A stretch of DNA of 48,247 nucleotides from positions 1-48,247 of the forward strand of contig CACWZP010000023.1 in the NCBI GenBank assembly GCA_902765395.1, given 5' to 3'. A model generated the notes under the pieces. The model was not told the origin of the DNA and did no database searches. It saw only the letters and a list, made by a program, of their open reading frames with translations. Origin of the DNA: an uncultured Eubacteriales bacterium (GTDB lineage Bacteria > Bacillota > Clostridia > Christensenellales > Aristaeellaceae). The position numbers and the translations under genes are program-made. Below, piece by piece: positions 40,905 to 48,247 of this stretch; within the stretch, counting starts at the first letter, position 1, and every line of letters begins with the position of its first letter.

Positions 40905-41012
40905 CAATAGAGAACAGAGTTCAGAATAAATGATACCGTACAGGATCAGCGGAAATCAAAGCGCCGCTCGCGCGACCAGACACGCTGCTCTGAACTCTAA
41001 ACCCTCAACTCT
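40905..41012. repeat. Interspersed inverted-repeat element, second copy
   Basis: AGAGAACAGAGTTCAG at the left (about 40911-40926) and the inverse CTGAACTCTAAACCCTCAAC at the right (about 40991-41010), with the same GAGTT/GTTCAG units as the element at 3691-3781. It separates era from ybeY-cdd. Confidence 0.55.
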
Positions 41013-41016
41013 TGCG

Positions 41017-41931
41017 TCAAGCGTTGACATCCACGCCCAGATCCTCGGGCGATAGCCCCTCCGGCAGCAGCTCGCCCAGGGTCTTGACGGTATAGCCCTT
41101 GCCGAACTCGCCCACGATCACGGGCAGGGACGTGTCGGAGAACTCCCGCAGCACCTGGCGGCAGATGCCGCATGGCCAGGCCACGGCGGTGGAGCCCACC
41201 ACGGCGATGGCCTTGAAGCGGCGCGCGCCGTTTATGATGGCGTTGCCGGCGGCGCAGCGCTCGGCGCAGATCGTGGCGCCGTAGCTGGCGTTTTCGAAGT
41301 TGCAGCCCTTGAAGGTGCGCCCGTCCTCGGCGAGGATGCAGGCGCCCACCTTGAAGTGGGAATAGGGGCTGTAGCTCATCTGCATGGCCTCGCAGGCGAG
41401 CTCAAACAGACGGTCAAAGCCGATGCCGTCCTCCTGGCGGGTGATGCCGATGGCCCCAAGGGCCTTTTCCTCCATCTGGCGCATCTGGCGCTTTTCCTCC
41501 TCGTTCATGTGGTCGTAGCCCATCAGGTGAAACGCGGAATGGGCGGTCAGGTAGCTCAGCTCCCGCTTCAGGGAGTGGCCGTACTCATCGGCCTGCTGCC
41601 GCGCGCGGTTCAGGTTGATCACGCAGTCGCCCAGGTTTATGCAGCCCAGGCCGGGGTCGAACTCCCGGGCCATGCGCTTCGGGCAGTCCCGGGCGGTCTT
41701 TCCCGCGGGATAGTTGACGGTGGGGAAGGACAGCACGTCGGTGGCGCTGTCGATGTTCCGCATATTGCGGTTCAGGGCGCGGATGGCCTCATCGTCCACG
41801 ATCTGCACGCAAAATCCCGCGCTTGTGATGCCCTCGGCCGCAAAGCAGGCCTCCGCCACCCGGTTCAGGAGGGCTTCGAGCCCCTCCATGTCCTCCGGCA
41901 TGGGGATCTCCCAACTCAGCTCAATCGCCAT
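41017..41931 (-). CDS. ybeY-cdd: YbeY endoribonuclease fused to cytidine deaminase
   Basis: Single protein of 304 residues joining two enzymes. Residues 1-165 are YbeY, the metal-dependent RNase of 16S rRNA maturation and ribosome quality control. The zinc motif HxxxHxxGYDH has His131, His135 and His141, and NIDSATDVLSFP and LGCINLGDCVI are the usual core motifs. Residues about 168-300 are a homotetrameric-type cytidine deaminase, with the Cys222-Ala-Glu224 zinc and proton-shuttle motif and the PCGICRQ motif with Cys254 and Cys257. Both active sites are complete. The join is read through without a stop or frame change. In Bacillus the order is ybeY-dgkA-cdd-era; here dgkA is missing and the flanking genes are one. 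It overlaps pgpH by 11 bases. Confidence 0.94.
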   Translation of the reverse strand: MAIELSWEIPMPEDMEGLEALLNRVAEACFAAEGITSAGFCVQIVDDEAIRALNRNMRNIDSATDVLSFPTVNYPAGKTARDCPKRMAREFDPGLGCINLGDCVINLNRARQQADEYGHSLKRELSYLTAHSAFHLMGYDHMNEEEKRQMRQMEEKALGAIGITRQEDGIGFDRLFELACEAMQMSYSPYSHFKVGACILAEDGRTFKGCNFENASYGATICAERCAAGNAIINGARRFKAIAVVGSTAVAWPCGICRQVLREFSDTSLPVIVGEFGKGYTVKTLGELLPEGLSPEDLGVDVNA

Positions 41932-44188
41932 TGGCAGCTTCCTCCCTTTGCTGCGGCGGCACGGTCTGGGCCGCCGGCGCGCCGTTTTCGGAAGGCAAAG
42001 GCTGCGCTTCCGGCTGCGCGGCTTCCTCCGCGCCCTTCACCGGCGCCTGGGCAGCCTGCTCTGCCTGCTGGGGCTTCTCCGGCTCCTGCTCCGTTCGCAT
42101 TTCAGTGCGCGGCGGCAGCTTCACGTCCGGATACTCGATCCGCTCGTGGAACACGCCGGTCAGCACGGTGGAGAACGCGCTGCAGATCTTCTCCAGGTCG
42201 CCGAAGGTCAGATCGGACTCATCCAGCTGGCCGTCGTTCAGCTTGCTGCGCACCAGCTTATGGATCAGCGCGTCGACCTTCTCCGGAGTGGGGTCGGGCA
42301 CGCTGCGTGCGGCTGCCTCGATGGTATCCGCCAGCATCACGCACGCGGCCTCCTTGCTGCGGGGACGGGGCCCCTCATAGCGGAAGGCGTTGATGTCCAC
42401 GTTCTCCGCGCCGTAAAGCTTCACGGCCTTGTCATAGAACCAGAGCACCACCCCGTCGCCATGGTGTTGGCGGATGATCTCCAGCACCGGCTCGGGGATG
42501 CGGGCCTTCTGGGCCATGGCAGCGCCGTCCCGGGGATGGGCCGTCAGGATCGCTGCGGACACCCGGGGGTCGGTGCGGTCATGGGGATTGTCGCCCAGCT
42601 GGTTTTCCTTGAAATAGACTGGCCGCTTCAGCTTGCCCACGTCGTGGTAATAGGCGCCCACGCGGGCCAGAAGGGCGTTGCCGCCCACGGCGCTGGCGGC
42701 GGCCTCGGCCAGGTTCGCCACGATGATGGAGTGGTGATAGGTGCCGGGCGCCTCCAGCAGCAGCCTTCTCAGTAGCGGCTGGTTGGGGTTGGAAAGCTCG
42801 ATCAGCTTGGAATTGGTGGCCAGGTTGAATATGGACTCCAGCAGCGGCTGCAGGCCGATGCAAAGTATGGCGCTGATGATGCCGTTGGACATGGCCCACA
42901 GCGCATTGGTCAGCACGCCGCGCAGCTCCGCGCTATTGATCAGGCCGACGGCCATGGTGCAAACGAAATTGCTCACGCCCACCAACACGCCCGCCAGCAG
43001 CAGGCTGGTGCGCTGCATGCTTCGGTTGAACACCGCCAGCACGATGGGCGCGGCCACCATGCTCATCAGGATCACCGAGAACATGGTCACCGTGAACAGC
43101 CCGCCCCCGGCGTTCATCAGCATCGAGGCCAGGAAACCCAGGGCGATGTTGAAGTACAGGGCCACGCGCTCATCGTACAGGAGCGCCACCAGCATCAGCC
43201 CCAGGGACATGGGCATCATGTAGGCGTTCAAACGGCTGAATGCCAGGCACAGGCCCGTCACCACCGCGGCGATCACGCACAGCAGTGTGATGGACCGGCT
43301 GTCCAGCTTTTTGCCGTAGCGGTTCAGGTACAGCGCGGCGCAGCCCATCAGCAGCAGCGCGATCAGCGCGATGCCGGCCAGCAGCGGCCAGTCCAGGGAA
43401 TCCTCCTTCAAAAGGCCCAGGGACGAGAGCATGGTGTATTGCGCCAGGGTCACGATCTCGCCGCGGCGCACGATCACCTCGCCCTTCACGCAGGTCTCCA
43501 TCTCCACGGCGTCCCGCGCCTTCTGTCGGTTGGCCTCGGTGATCTCCGCGTCGATGAGCATGTTGGGCTGGATGGTGGCGCTGATCACGTCCGTGGCCAG
43601 CGACACCAGCGGCTGGTCGTAGCCCGCCGCCGCCAGCGACCGGGACAGCCGGTTCACCGCCGCGCCCTCCTGGCCCTCCAGCACCGTGGAATTCAGCGCG
43701 TCGCGCACGCCGATGATGGCGTCGTTGGTCAGCTTCTCCAGCGTCTCGTCGTCGCAGGTCATCAGCGCCGTGTATTCCTCGCGGTTCACGTTCACCGGCA
43801 GCGCCTGGTTCAGGGCCTCCAGTTCGTCGTCCGTCATCACGGCAGGGTCCGGCGCGCCGCTGTCCCGCAGCGAAGTCAACTGGCTGAACATGGCCTCCAT
43901 ATTGGAGGACACCGTGCCCACCACGGAGAAGTCGATGCTCTTGTAGCTGGGCTCCACCAGCGCCGCGGCGGCCTCCCGATGCTCCTCGGTGGTCACCACG
44001 TCGTTCACGTCCTTGCTGGCCAGTATGTCCATGGGGGCGGGGGAGCCCACCTGGATGTCGTGCTGCTCCGGCGTGGCGCCCAGCACCAGCATCGTGGACA
44101 GCAGGATATACGCCACTGCGATGATCAGCGCGTTTTTCAGCACCGGAGCCAGCCGCGCGGCACTCTCCCTGCGTTTCTTCATTCTCAT
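41921..44188 (-). CDS. pgpH: 7TM-HD cyclic-di-AMP phosphodiesterase, PgpH type
   Basis: Protein of 755 residues. One N-terminal membrane helix (about 17-37) is followed by an extracellular 7TMR-HDED domain (about 40-270) and a bundle of about seven membrane helices (about 275-445). A cytoplasmic HD domain (about 475-640) has the metal site in TYHHSIIVANLAEAAA, YYHDVGK and HPRDGA, followed by QHHGDG. This is the plan of YqfF/PgpH, which hydrolyses c-di-AMP to pApA and so adjusts osmolyte and potassium uptake and wall stress responses. A Glu/Gln/Pro/Ala-rich tail (about 690-755) is an extension of low complexity. GGAGG precedes the ATG at 44188 by 7 bases. Its position between phoH and ybeY is the standard one. 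Confidence 0.95.
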   Translation of the reverse strand: MRMKKRRESAARLAPVLKNALIIAVAYILLSTMLVLGATPEQHDIQVGSPAPMDILASKDVNDVVTTEEHREAAAALVEPSYKSIDFSVVGTVSSNMEAMFSQLTSLRDSGAPDPAVMTDDELEALNQALPVNVNREEYTALMTCDDETLEKLTNDAIIGVRDALNSTVLEGQEGAAVNRLSRSLAAAGYDQPLVSLATDVISATIQPNMLIDAEITEANRQKARDAVEMETCVKGEVIVRRGEIVTLAQYTMLSSLGLLKEDSLDWPLLAGIALIALLLMGCAALYLNRYGKKLDSRSITLLCVIAAVVTGLCLAFSRLNAYMMPMSLGLMLVALLYDERVALYFNIALGFLASMLMNAGGGLFTVTMFSVILMSMVAAPIVLAVFNRSMQRTSLLLAGVLVGVSNFVCTMAVGLINSAELRGVLTNALWAMSNGIISAILCIGLQPLLESIFNLATNSKLIELSNPNQPLLRRLLLEAPGTYHHSIIVANLAEAAASAVGGNALLARVGAYYHDVGKLKRPVYFKENQLGDNPHDRTDPRVSAAILTAHPRDGAAMAQKARIPEPVLEIIRQHHGDGVVLWFYDKAVKLYGAENVDINAFRYEGPRPRSKEAACVMLADTIEAAARSVPDPTPEKVDALIHKLVRSKLNDGQLDESDLTFGDLEKICSAFSTVLTGVFHERIEYPDVKLPPRTEMRTEQEPEKPQQAEQAAQAPVKGAEEAAQPEAQPLPSENGAPAAQTVPPQQREEAANGD

Positions 44189-44199
44189 GGAAATCCCTC

Positions 44200-45210
44200 C
44201 TACGGGCGGAAAACCCGGGGCCTGCGCTCGGGCCGCTCGTTCTTCTGGGCGTGCTTTTCGTAGGCGCGCACGATGGCCTGCACCAGCTCATGGCGCACCA
44301 CGTCCTTGTGGGTCAGGCGCACGATGCCGATGTCGCTGACATCCTTGAGCACCTCCAGCGCCTCCACCAGGCCGGACTTCTTGCCCACGGGCAAATCGAT
44401 CTGGGTGACGTCGCCGGTGATAACCATCTTCGAGCCCATACCCATGCGGGTCAAAAACATCTTCATCTGCTCGCTGGTGGTGTTCTGGGCCTCGTCCAGT
44501 ATGATGAAGGCGTCGTTCAGCGTGCGGCCGCGCATATAGGCCAGCGGGGCCACTTCCACCGCGCCGCGCTCCAGCAGCCGCTGGTAGGCGTCCAGGCCCA
44601 GCATCTCGTGCAGCGCGTCGTACAGCGGCCGCAGGTACGGGTCCACCTTCTGGGCCAGGTCGCCGGGCAGGAAGCCCAGCTTTTCGCCGGCTTCCACGGC
44701 GGGGCGGGTGAGGATGATCTTCTCGATCTCCTTGTTCTTCAGCGCCACCACGGCCATGGCGATGGCCAGGTAGGTCTTGCCCGTGCCGGCGGGTCCCACG
44801 GCGAAGGTGGCGGTGTTCTGCTTGATGGCGTCCACGTACTGCTTCTGCCCCAGGGTCTTGCACTTCACCTGGCGGCCCCGGTAGGTGATGGCGATCACGT
44901 CCCGCATGATCTCGCCGATGCGGTCGGCTTTGCCCTCGGCGGCCAGCTCGATGGCGTAGCGGATGCGCGTGCGATCCACGGTCTCGCCCCGCAGCACGAT
45001 CTCCTGCAGCTTCTCCAGCGTCAGCCGCGCCAGGGACACCTTCTCCGGGTCGCCGGACAGCGTGATCTCCCCGCCGTGGGCGAAGATGTCCACCCCCAGC
45101 TCCTCCCGGAACAGGGGAATATTCTCCTCGCGGATGCCGAACATACCGATAAACTGCTCCGGCGAATCCACGTTCATGTGCTCGGTGTAGGAATCAGACG
45201 TGTGCTCCAA
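44200..45210 (-). CDS. phoH: PhoH-family ATPase
   Basis: Protein of 336 residues. An N-terminal RNA-binding-like part (about 15-115) is followed by a P-loop ATPase domain of the PhoH family, with Walker A GPAGTGKT near 138-145, VEAGEKLGFLPGDLAQKVDPYLRPLYDAL (core GEKLGFLPGDL) and Walker B FIILDEAQN. The biochemical role is unsettled; links to RNA metabolism and to YbeY fit its constant neighbourhood. A TTG at 45210 is taken as start because GGAGG lies 9 bases upstream; the first ATG (Met12) has no such site. It follows yqfD by 27 bases in the same operon. Confidence 0.94.
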   Translation of the reverse strand: MEHTSDSYTEHMNVDSPEQFIGMFGIREENIPLFREELGVDIFAHGGEITLSGDPEKVSLARLTLEKLQEIVLRGETVDRTRIRYAIELAAEGKADRIGEIMRDVIAITYRGRQVKCKTLGQKQYVDAIKQNTATFAVGPAGTGKTYLAIAMAVVALKNKEIEKIILTRPAVEAGEKLGFLPGDLAQKVDPYLRPLYDALHEMLGLDAYQRLLERGAVEVAPLAYMRGRTLNDAFIILDEAQNTTSEQMKMFLTRMGMGSKMVITGDVTQIDLPVGKKSGLVEALEVLKDVSDIGIVRLTHKDVVRHELVQAIVRAYEKHAQKNERPERRPRVFRP

Positions 45211-45237
45211 ATCGAAATGCCTCCCTGTAGTATGCGA

Positions 45238-46422
45238 TCAATCTCTCTGTGTATCCTTCGCCAGCGCCTCCCGCGTCACGGCGGCGTCGGCGCTGATCTC
45301 GATGACGGCTTTGGCGGTCAGAGCGCCGACGGTCTTTTCATAGTCGATCCAGCGATCCAGTATTTCATAATTGTCGAGCCCATCCCGTTGAAGCGCCAGC
45401 GCCGCGTCCGCAAAGGCCAGCGCCCGGAGGCGCTCCTGCAGCAGTTTATCGTCGATGGGGACGGCGCTCCGTATGACCTCACGGCAGGTCGTGCGCTCGA
45501 TCTCCAGCGGCAGGAACAGCCCGCCGATGGGCAGGTATTGCACGTCCTCCCGCTGGTCGGGAAATATCTCGCCCTCTGTGAGCGGCAGGCTGAACCATGG
45601 TGTTTTCAGCATTGCGCACGCGGAGACGCGGCCGGTGTATTCGGTGTGCTCCTCGCAGAGGGGCAGGGCCGCCTCCCCGGTGAACCAGGTCCTGACGATC
45701 ACCTCGCCCAGCGCCGCGATGGGCCGGGTCTCCTCCTTGCTCAGCTGCTCCTCGCCGCGGATCAAAAGCTGGCCCCGGCGCACGGTATCCCCGGGCTGCA
45801 CGCACAGCGCCCCGGAGCGAGCCTCGGCGCTCAATACGATGCCATCCCGGTCCGAGACCAGGTCCCGCGCAGCGTCCACGTCGTAGAGGGCGGGGGAAGG
45901 CACCTCCGGCACGGCTTCGATCAAAAGGCGAATGCCCCGCAGGTGCGCACCCACATAGCTGTAATCCCCGGCGCTCGAAAGCAGTCGCTGGCCCAGCGCG
46001 TCCAGGTCGATGTCCCGGCGCATGCCCGGGTGGACGCCCTCGGAAAAAGCAGTGTTACGCAGCGCTTCGGCGTTGCCCAGATGGGCGGCCTCCCCGGAGA
46101 AGGCCATGTCCACCAGCCAGATCCGCCCCAGGAACAGCCAGCACAGCATGCCGCAGAGCATCAGGCCGATGGGCAGCGTGCGCCGGCGGCGGGCGTATTC
46201 GATGAACGCGCTCCTGCCCCGGCGGTTGAGCGTTCCGGCGGGCAGATGGAAGCGCTCGCACTGGTCCAGAAGTATTTGTGCGCTGGCGGCGTCGCAATCC
46301 ACGATCAGGGCGTGATCGCCCTCCAGGCGCACCGCGTCGAACCGCGCGCCGCGCGTCAATGCCCGCTCCAGCAGCTTTTCCGGCATCAGGCACTCCGCGC
46401 GGACGGTGACCTCACCCCTCAT
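45238..46422 (-). CDS. yqfD: Sporulation protein YqfD
   Basis: Protein of 394 residues of the YqfD family, made in the mother cell during sporulation in Bacillus and needed there for efficient spore formation, by an unknown mechanism. A small N-terminal domain (1-75) is followed by one membrane helix (82-104, RTLPIGLMLCGMLCWLFLGRI, core GLMLCGMLCWLFL) and a large external domain. The external domain has FSGEAAHLGNAEALRNTAFSEGVHPGM (core NTAFSEGVHPGM), a hairpin region with GIVLSAEARSGALCVQPGDTVRRGQLLI and VIEISADA at the end. Sequence similarity to the family is moderate, but position and plan agree. The ATG at 46422 overlaps yqfC by 11 bases and GGAGG lies 11 bases upstream. Confidence 0.88.
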   Translation of the reverse strand: MRGEVTVRAECLMPEKLLERALTRGARFDAVRLEGDHALIVDCDAASAQILLDQCERFHLPAGTLNRRGRSAFIEYARRRRTLPIGLMLCGMLCWLFLGRIWLVDMAFSGEAAHLGNAEALRNTAFSEGVHPGMRRDIDLDALGQRLLSSAGDYSYVGAHLRGIRLLIEAVPEVPSPALYDVDAARDLVSDRDGIVLSAEARSGALCVQPGDTVRRGQLLIRGEEQLSKEETRPIAALGEVIVRTWFTGEAALPLCEEHTEYTGRVSACAMLKTPWFSLPLTEGEIFPDQREDVQYLPIGGLFLPLEIERTTCREVIRSAVPIDDKLLQERLRALAFADAALALQRDGLDNYEILDRWIDYEKTVGALTAKAVIEISADAAVTREALAKDTQRD

Positions 46423-46747
46423 GCGGCGCGTCACCTCCCTCGCAGGGCAGTTCGACACGGGAAATGTCGCCCCGGACGATCAGCGCGCCCGGACGCATGT
46501 CCGCAAGGGACAGGTCGCTTCCGTGGACGCAGAGTACGCCCCTGGCGGTGTTCAGTCGGACGCAGTCGGGGGAAAAGCCCAGCAGCCCGGTGTGGTTCTC
46601 CACCAGCAGGCTCCGGCTGCCGATGGCAGTGGCGCGGGCGCACTGCCCGGCGGCGTCCTCCACCCACTCCAGCGCCGGCAGGCTTCGCCGCGCCGCCTTC
46701 CGGGGGCGGGCCGTCATGGCAGCCCTGGCGCTTCTGGAAATCCTCAT
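46412..46747 (-). CDS. yqfC: Sporulation protein YqfC
   Basis: Protein of 111 residues of the YabP/YqfC family. After a basic N-terminus (SARAAMTARPRKAARRS) comes the family core, with LLVENHTGLLGFSPDCVRLNT in the middle (core LLVENHTGLLGFS), then GVLCVHGSDLSLADMRPGALIVRGDISRVEL. The family is induced in the mother cell and is a marker of endospore formers. The ATG at 46747 is chosen because GGAGG lies 7 bases upstream; another ATG at 46753 touches that site. It is the first gene of the operon running to recO. A sigma-A-like promoter is seen upstream, though a sporulation sigma factor might also be used. Confidence 0.87.
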   Translation of the reverse strand: MRISRSARAAMTARPRKAARRSLPALEWVEDAAGQCARATAIGSRSLLVENHTGLLGFSPDCVRLNTARGVLCVHGSDLSLADMRPGALIVRGDISRVELPCEGGDAPHEG

Positions 46748-46819
46748 AACCATCCCTCCGCTTCCGGCCAATGGGCGTTCCCTTCACCATATGCGGCGGG
46801 TATAAAACTATGCTATCTT

Positions 46820-46849
46820 ATTATACACGATTACATATGGGAAATGCAA
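46820..46849 (-). promoter_or_regulatory. Promoter of the yqfC-recO operon
   Basis: Minus strand TTGCAT (46849-46844), 18-base spacer, TATAAT (46825-46820). Divergent from the dus promoter with a few bases between. Confidence 0.55.
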
Positions 46850-46855
46850 GGAAAA

Positions 46856-46885
46856 TTGACAACTCCCGGTGAGAATTGCTATACT
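46856..46885 (+). promoter_or_regulatory. Promoter of dus
   Basis: TTGACA (46856-46861), 18-base spacer, TATACT (46880-46885). Confidence 0.72.
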
Positions 46886-46913
46886 ATGGACAAGCACATT
46901 ATCGGAGGTAGCC

Positions 46914-47894
46914 ATGTCTTTCCAAATCAGCGACCTGCTCCCGGCGAAAGGAGCGGGCCTTGCGCCTATGGCGGGGGTTACGGACGCGGCGATGCGGCTG
47001 CTCTGCCACCGGCAGGGCGCGGCCTGGGCCGTCAGCGAGATGCTCTCCGCCAAGGGCTGGGTGTTCTCGGGCGGGAAGAACCGCGCCGCCAACGACCTGT
47101 TGGCCCGATTGCCCGGCGAGGGCGTGGTGGGACTGCAGCTGTTTGGCAGCGAGCCGGAGTACATCGCCGAGGCCGCCCGGCAGCTGGAGGGGCGGGGCTT
47201 TCAGTTCTTCGACCTGAATTTCGGCTGTCCCGCGCCGAAGATCACCGGCAACGGCGAGGGCAGCGCCATGATGCGCGAGCCGGAGAAAATCGGCGCGGTG
47301 GTCCGGGCATTGGTCGACGCCACGTCACTGCCCGTCACGGCGAAGATCCGCTCCGGCTGGGACGCCGACTCCGTCAACGCCGCGGAGGTGGCCCGAATCT
47401 GCGAGGGCAGCGGCGCGTCGGCCATCGCCGTGCACGCCCGAACCAGGGAGCAGCAATACTCCGGGCGCGCCGACTGGAGCGTCATCCGGGACGTGAAGCG
47501 GGCGGTGTCCGTGCCGGTGTTTGGCAACGGCGACGTCAGAAGCGGCGCGGACGCCCTGCGCATGATGGAGGAGACCGGCTGCGACGATGTGATCGTGGGC
47601 CGCGCCGCCGAGGGGAATCCCTGGATCTTCAGGGAGATCGCCGCCGCGCTGCGGGGAGAGACCGTGCCTGCGCCGACACCGGAGGAGCGCGTTGACATGG
47701 CCATGTGCCACTTCGAGCTGGAAAGGCAGCTGTACGGGGAAAAGCTGGCGGTGCTGCAGATGCGAAAGCACATCGCCTGGTATGTGCACGGCATGCGCGG
47801 CGCGTCCCGGTTCAGGGAGACCGTCAACGCCATCGAGAGCGGCGAAGCGGTGCTGGACGCACTGCGGGAATTTGCCACATCCCAGGATGAATGA
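46914..47894 (+). CDS. dus: tRNA-dihydrouridine synthase (DusB-like)
   Basis: FMN-dependent reductase of 326 residues that converts specific uridines of tRNA to dihydrouridine. The TIM-barrel motifs are complete: LAPMAGVTDAAMRLLC at the start, VGLQLFGSEPE, FDLNFGCPAPKITGNGEGSAMM (core NFGCPAPK with the catalytic Cys), VTAKIRSGWD, IAVHARTREQQYSG, VFGNGDV, and VIVGRAAEGNPWIF for FMN phosphate. A helical C-terminal domain ends with RFRETVNAIES. It resembles DusB of Firmicutes, which often lies close to lysyl-tRNA synthetase or greA; neither is visible here. GGAGG precedes the ATG at 46914 by 6 bases; the in-frame ATG-like starts upstream overlap the promoter. Confidence 0.95.
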   Translation: MSFQISDLLPAKGAGLAPMAGVTDAAMRLLCHRQGAAWAVSEMLSAKGWVFSGGKNRAANDLLARLPGEGVVGLQLFGSEPEYIAEAARQLEGRGFQFFDLNFGCPAPKITGNGEGSAMMREPEKIGAVVRALVDATSLPVTAKIRSGWDADSVNAAEVARICEGSGASAIAVHARTREQQYSGRADWSVIRDVKRAVSVPVFGNGDVRSGADALRMMEETGCDDVIVGRAAEGNPWIFREIAAALRGETVPAPTPEERVDMAMCHFELERQLYGEKLAVLQMRKHIAWYVHGMRGASRFRETVNAIESGEAVLDALREFATSQDE

Positions 47895-47900
47895 AGCGAA

Positions 47901-48247
47901 ATGAAGAACAGACTTTGGTTTATTCTTGGATTAGCGACCGTAGTCGGTTTTGAGATCCTGATCGGAAAGTACGTCCACGATGCCTTCATTCGCCCCTATG
48001 TGGGCGATGTGCTGGTGGTGGTGGCGGTGTACCTGCTGGCTCGGGCAATCCGGCCACGGGGGCACAGGTGGCTTATACTGTGGGTGTTCCTGTTCGCGGC
48101 TTTGGTGGAGTGCCTGCAGGGTCTGGGCTGGGGGAACCTGCCCGTGGTCCGGGACAATCGCCTTCTGCGCATCCTGCTGGGCAGCACCTTCGACTGGCGG
48201 GACATCCTCTGCTACGCCGTGGGGTGCGGGGGGATCGCGCTGTCGGA
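47901..48247 (+). CDS. DUF2809-family membrane protein, 3' end outside the window
   Basis: 115 codons are visible and the gene runs off the end. Hydrophobic segments are at about 5-22, 34-48 and 58-72. The YVGDVLVVVAVYLLARAI segment, the VECLQGL motif and the RILLGSTFDWRDILCYAVGC segment are typical of DUF2809, a family of small membrane proteins of unknown function (about 125-135 residues), so only the last few residues should be missing. It begins 6 bases after the dus stop and is probably co-transcribed. The ribosome-binding site is weak, which suggests coupling to dus translation. Confidence 0.88.
   Translation, partial: MKNRLWFILGLATVVGFEILIGKYVHDAFIRPYVGDVLVVVAVYLLARAIRPRGHRWLILWVFLFAALVECLQGLGWGNLPVVRDNRLLRILLGSTFDWRDILCYAVGCGGIALS

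Overview
The window looks like a chromosomal segment of a GC-rich, spore-forming anaerobe of the Clostridia. The evidence is the Bacillus/Clostridium order yqfC-yqfD-phoH-pgpH-ybeY/cdd-era-recO, a SPOCS/LysM spore-coat-type protein, a rubredoxin-first rubrerythrin, a CtsR operator in front of clpB, strong Shine-Dalgarno sequences and sigma-A promoters of the TTGACA/TATAAT type. A gut Christensenellales-like lineage would fit, but that placement is a guess. No prophage, integrase, transposase, CRISPR array or rRNA gene was seen. This is mostly core genome with short intergenic repeats.

Layout. 1-4.3 kb: one-carbon folate block (end of fhs, fchA, a folD that appears to have lost its cyclohydrolase residues, a DUF1576 membrane protein, and convergent 5-formyl-THF cyclo-ligase). 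4.4-8.4 kb: metA, glycogen synthase, a small membrane protein and a secreted lysozyme-like protein. 8.4-11.9 kb: GH127 beta-L-arabinofuranosidase, a GNAT acetyltransferase and an EamA exporter as an overlapping operon. 11.9-17.7 kb: TlyA-type rRNA methylase, secreted CAP protein, MATE pump, MnmM-like tRNA methylase, ABC exporter. 18-22 kb: a 1121-residue secreted protein with Ig-like domains and a caspase-like peptidase, an L,D-transpeptidase, and tRNA-Lys. 22.3-26.2 kb: ECF S component divergent from a degenerate MocR regulator, MscS channel, LacI-type regulator. 26.3-32.4 kb: murI, clpB, GNAT, DEAD-box helicase. 32.4-36.6 kb: asd and hom divergent from thrC, which with metA cover much of the aspartate-to-threonine/methionine route. 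36.7-39.1 kb: SPOCS/LysM protein, small membrane protein, rubrerythrin. 39.2-46.8 kb: the recO-era-ybeY/cdd-pgpH-phoH-yqfD-yqfC operon on the minus strand. 46.9 kb to the end: dihydrouridine synthase and a truncated DUF2809 membrane protein.

Most interesting points: (i) FolD without the cyclohydrolase Lys and Gln, sitting next to a dedicated FchA; (ii) the secreted Ig-like/caspase-like protein; (iii) a MocR regulator lacking both the PLP lysine and the C-terminal subdomain, divergent from a vitamin-type ECF S component with a shared palindromic -10; (iv) a YbeY-Cdd fusion exactly where dgkA is missing; (v) a hairpin that contains the ribosome-binding site of the SPOCS gene and looks like a terminator; (vi) repeat elements that supply the stop codons of neighbouring genes. 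All functional statements are from reading the sequence; no searches were run.
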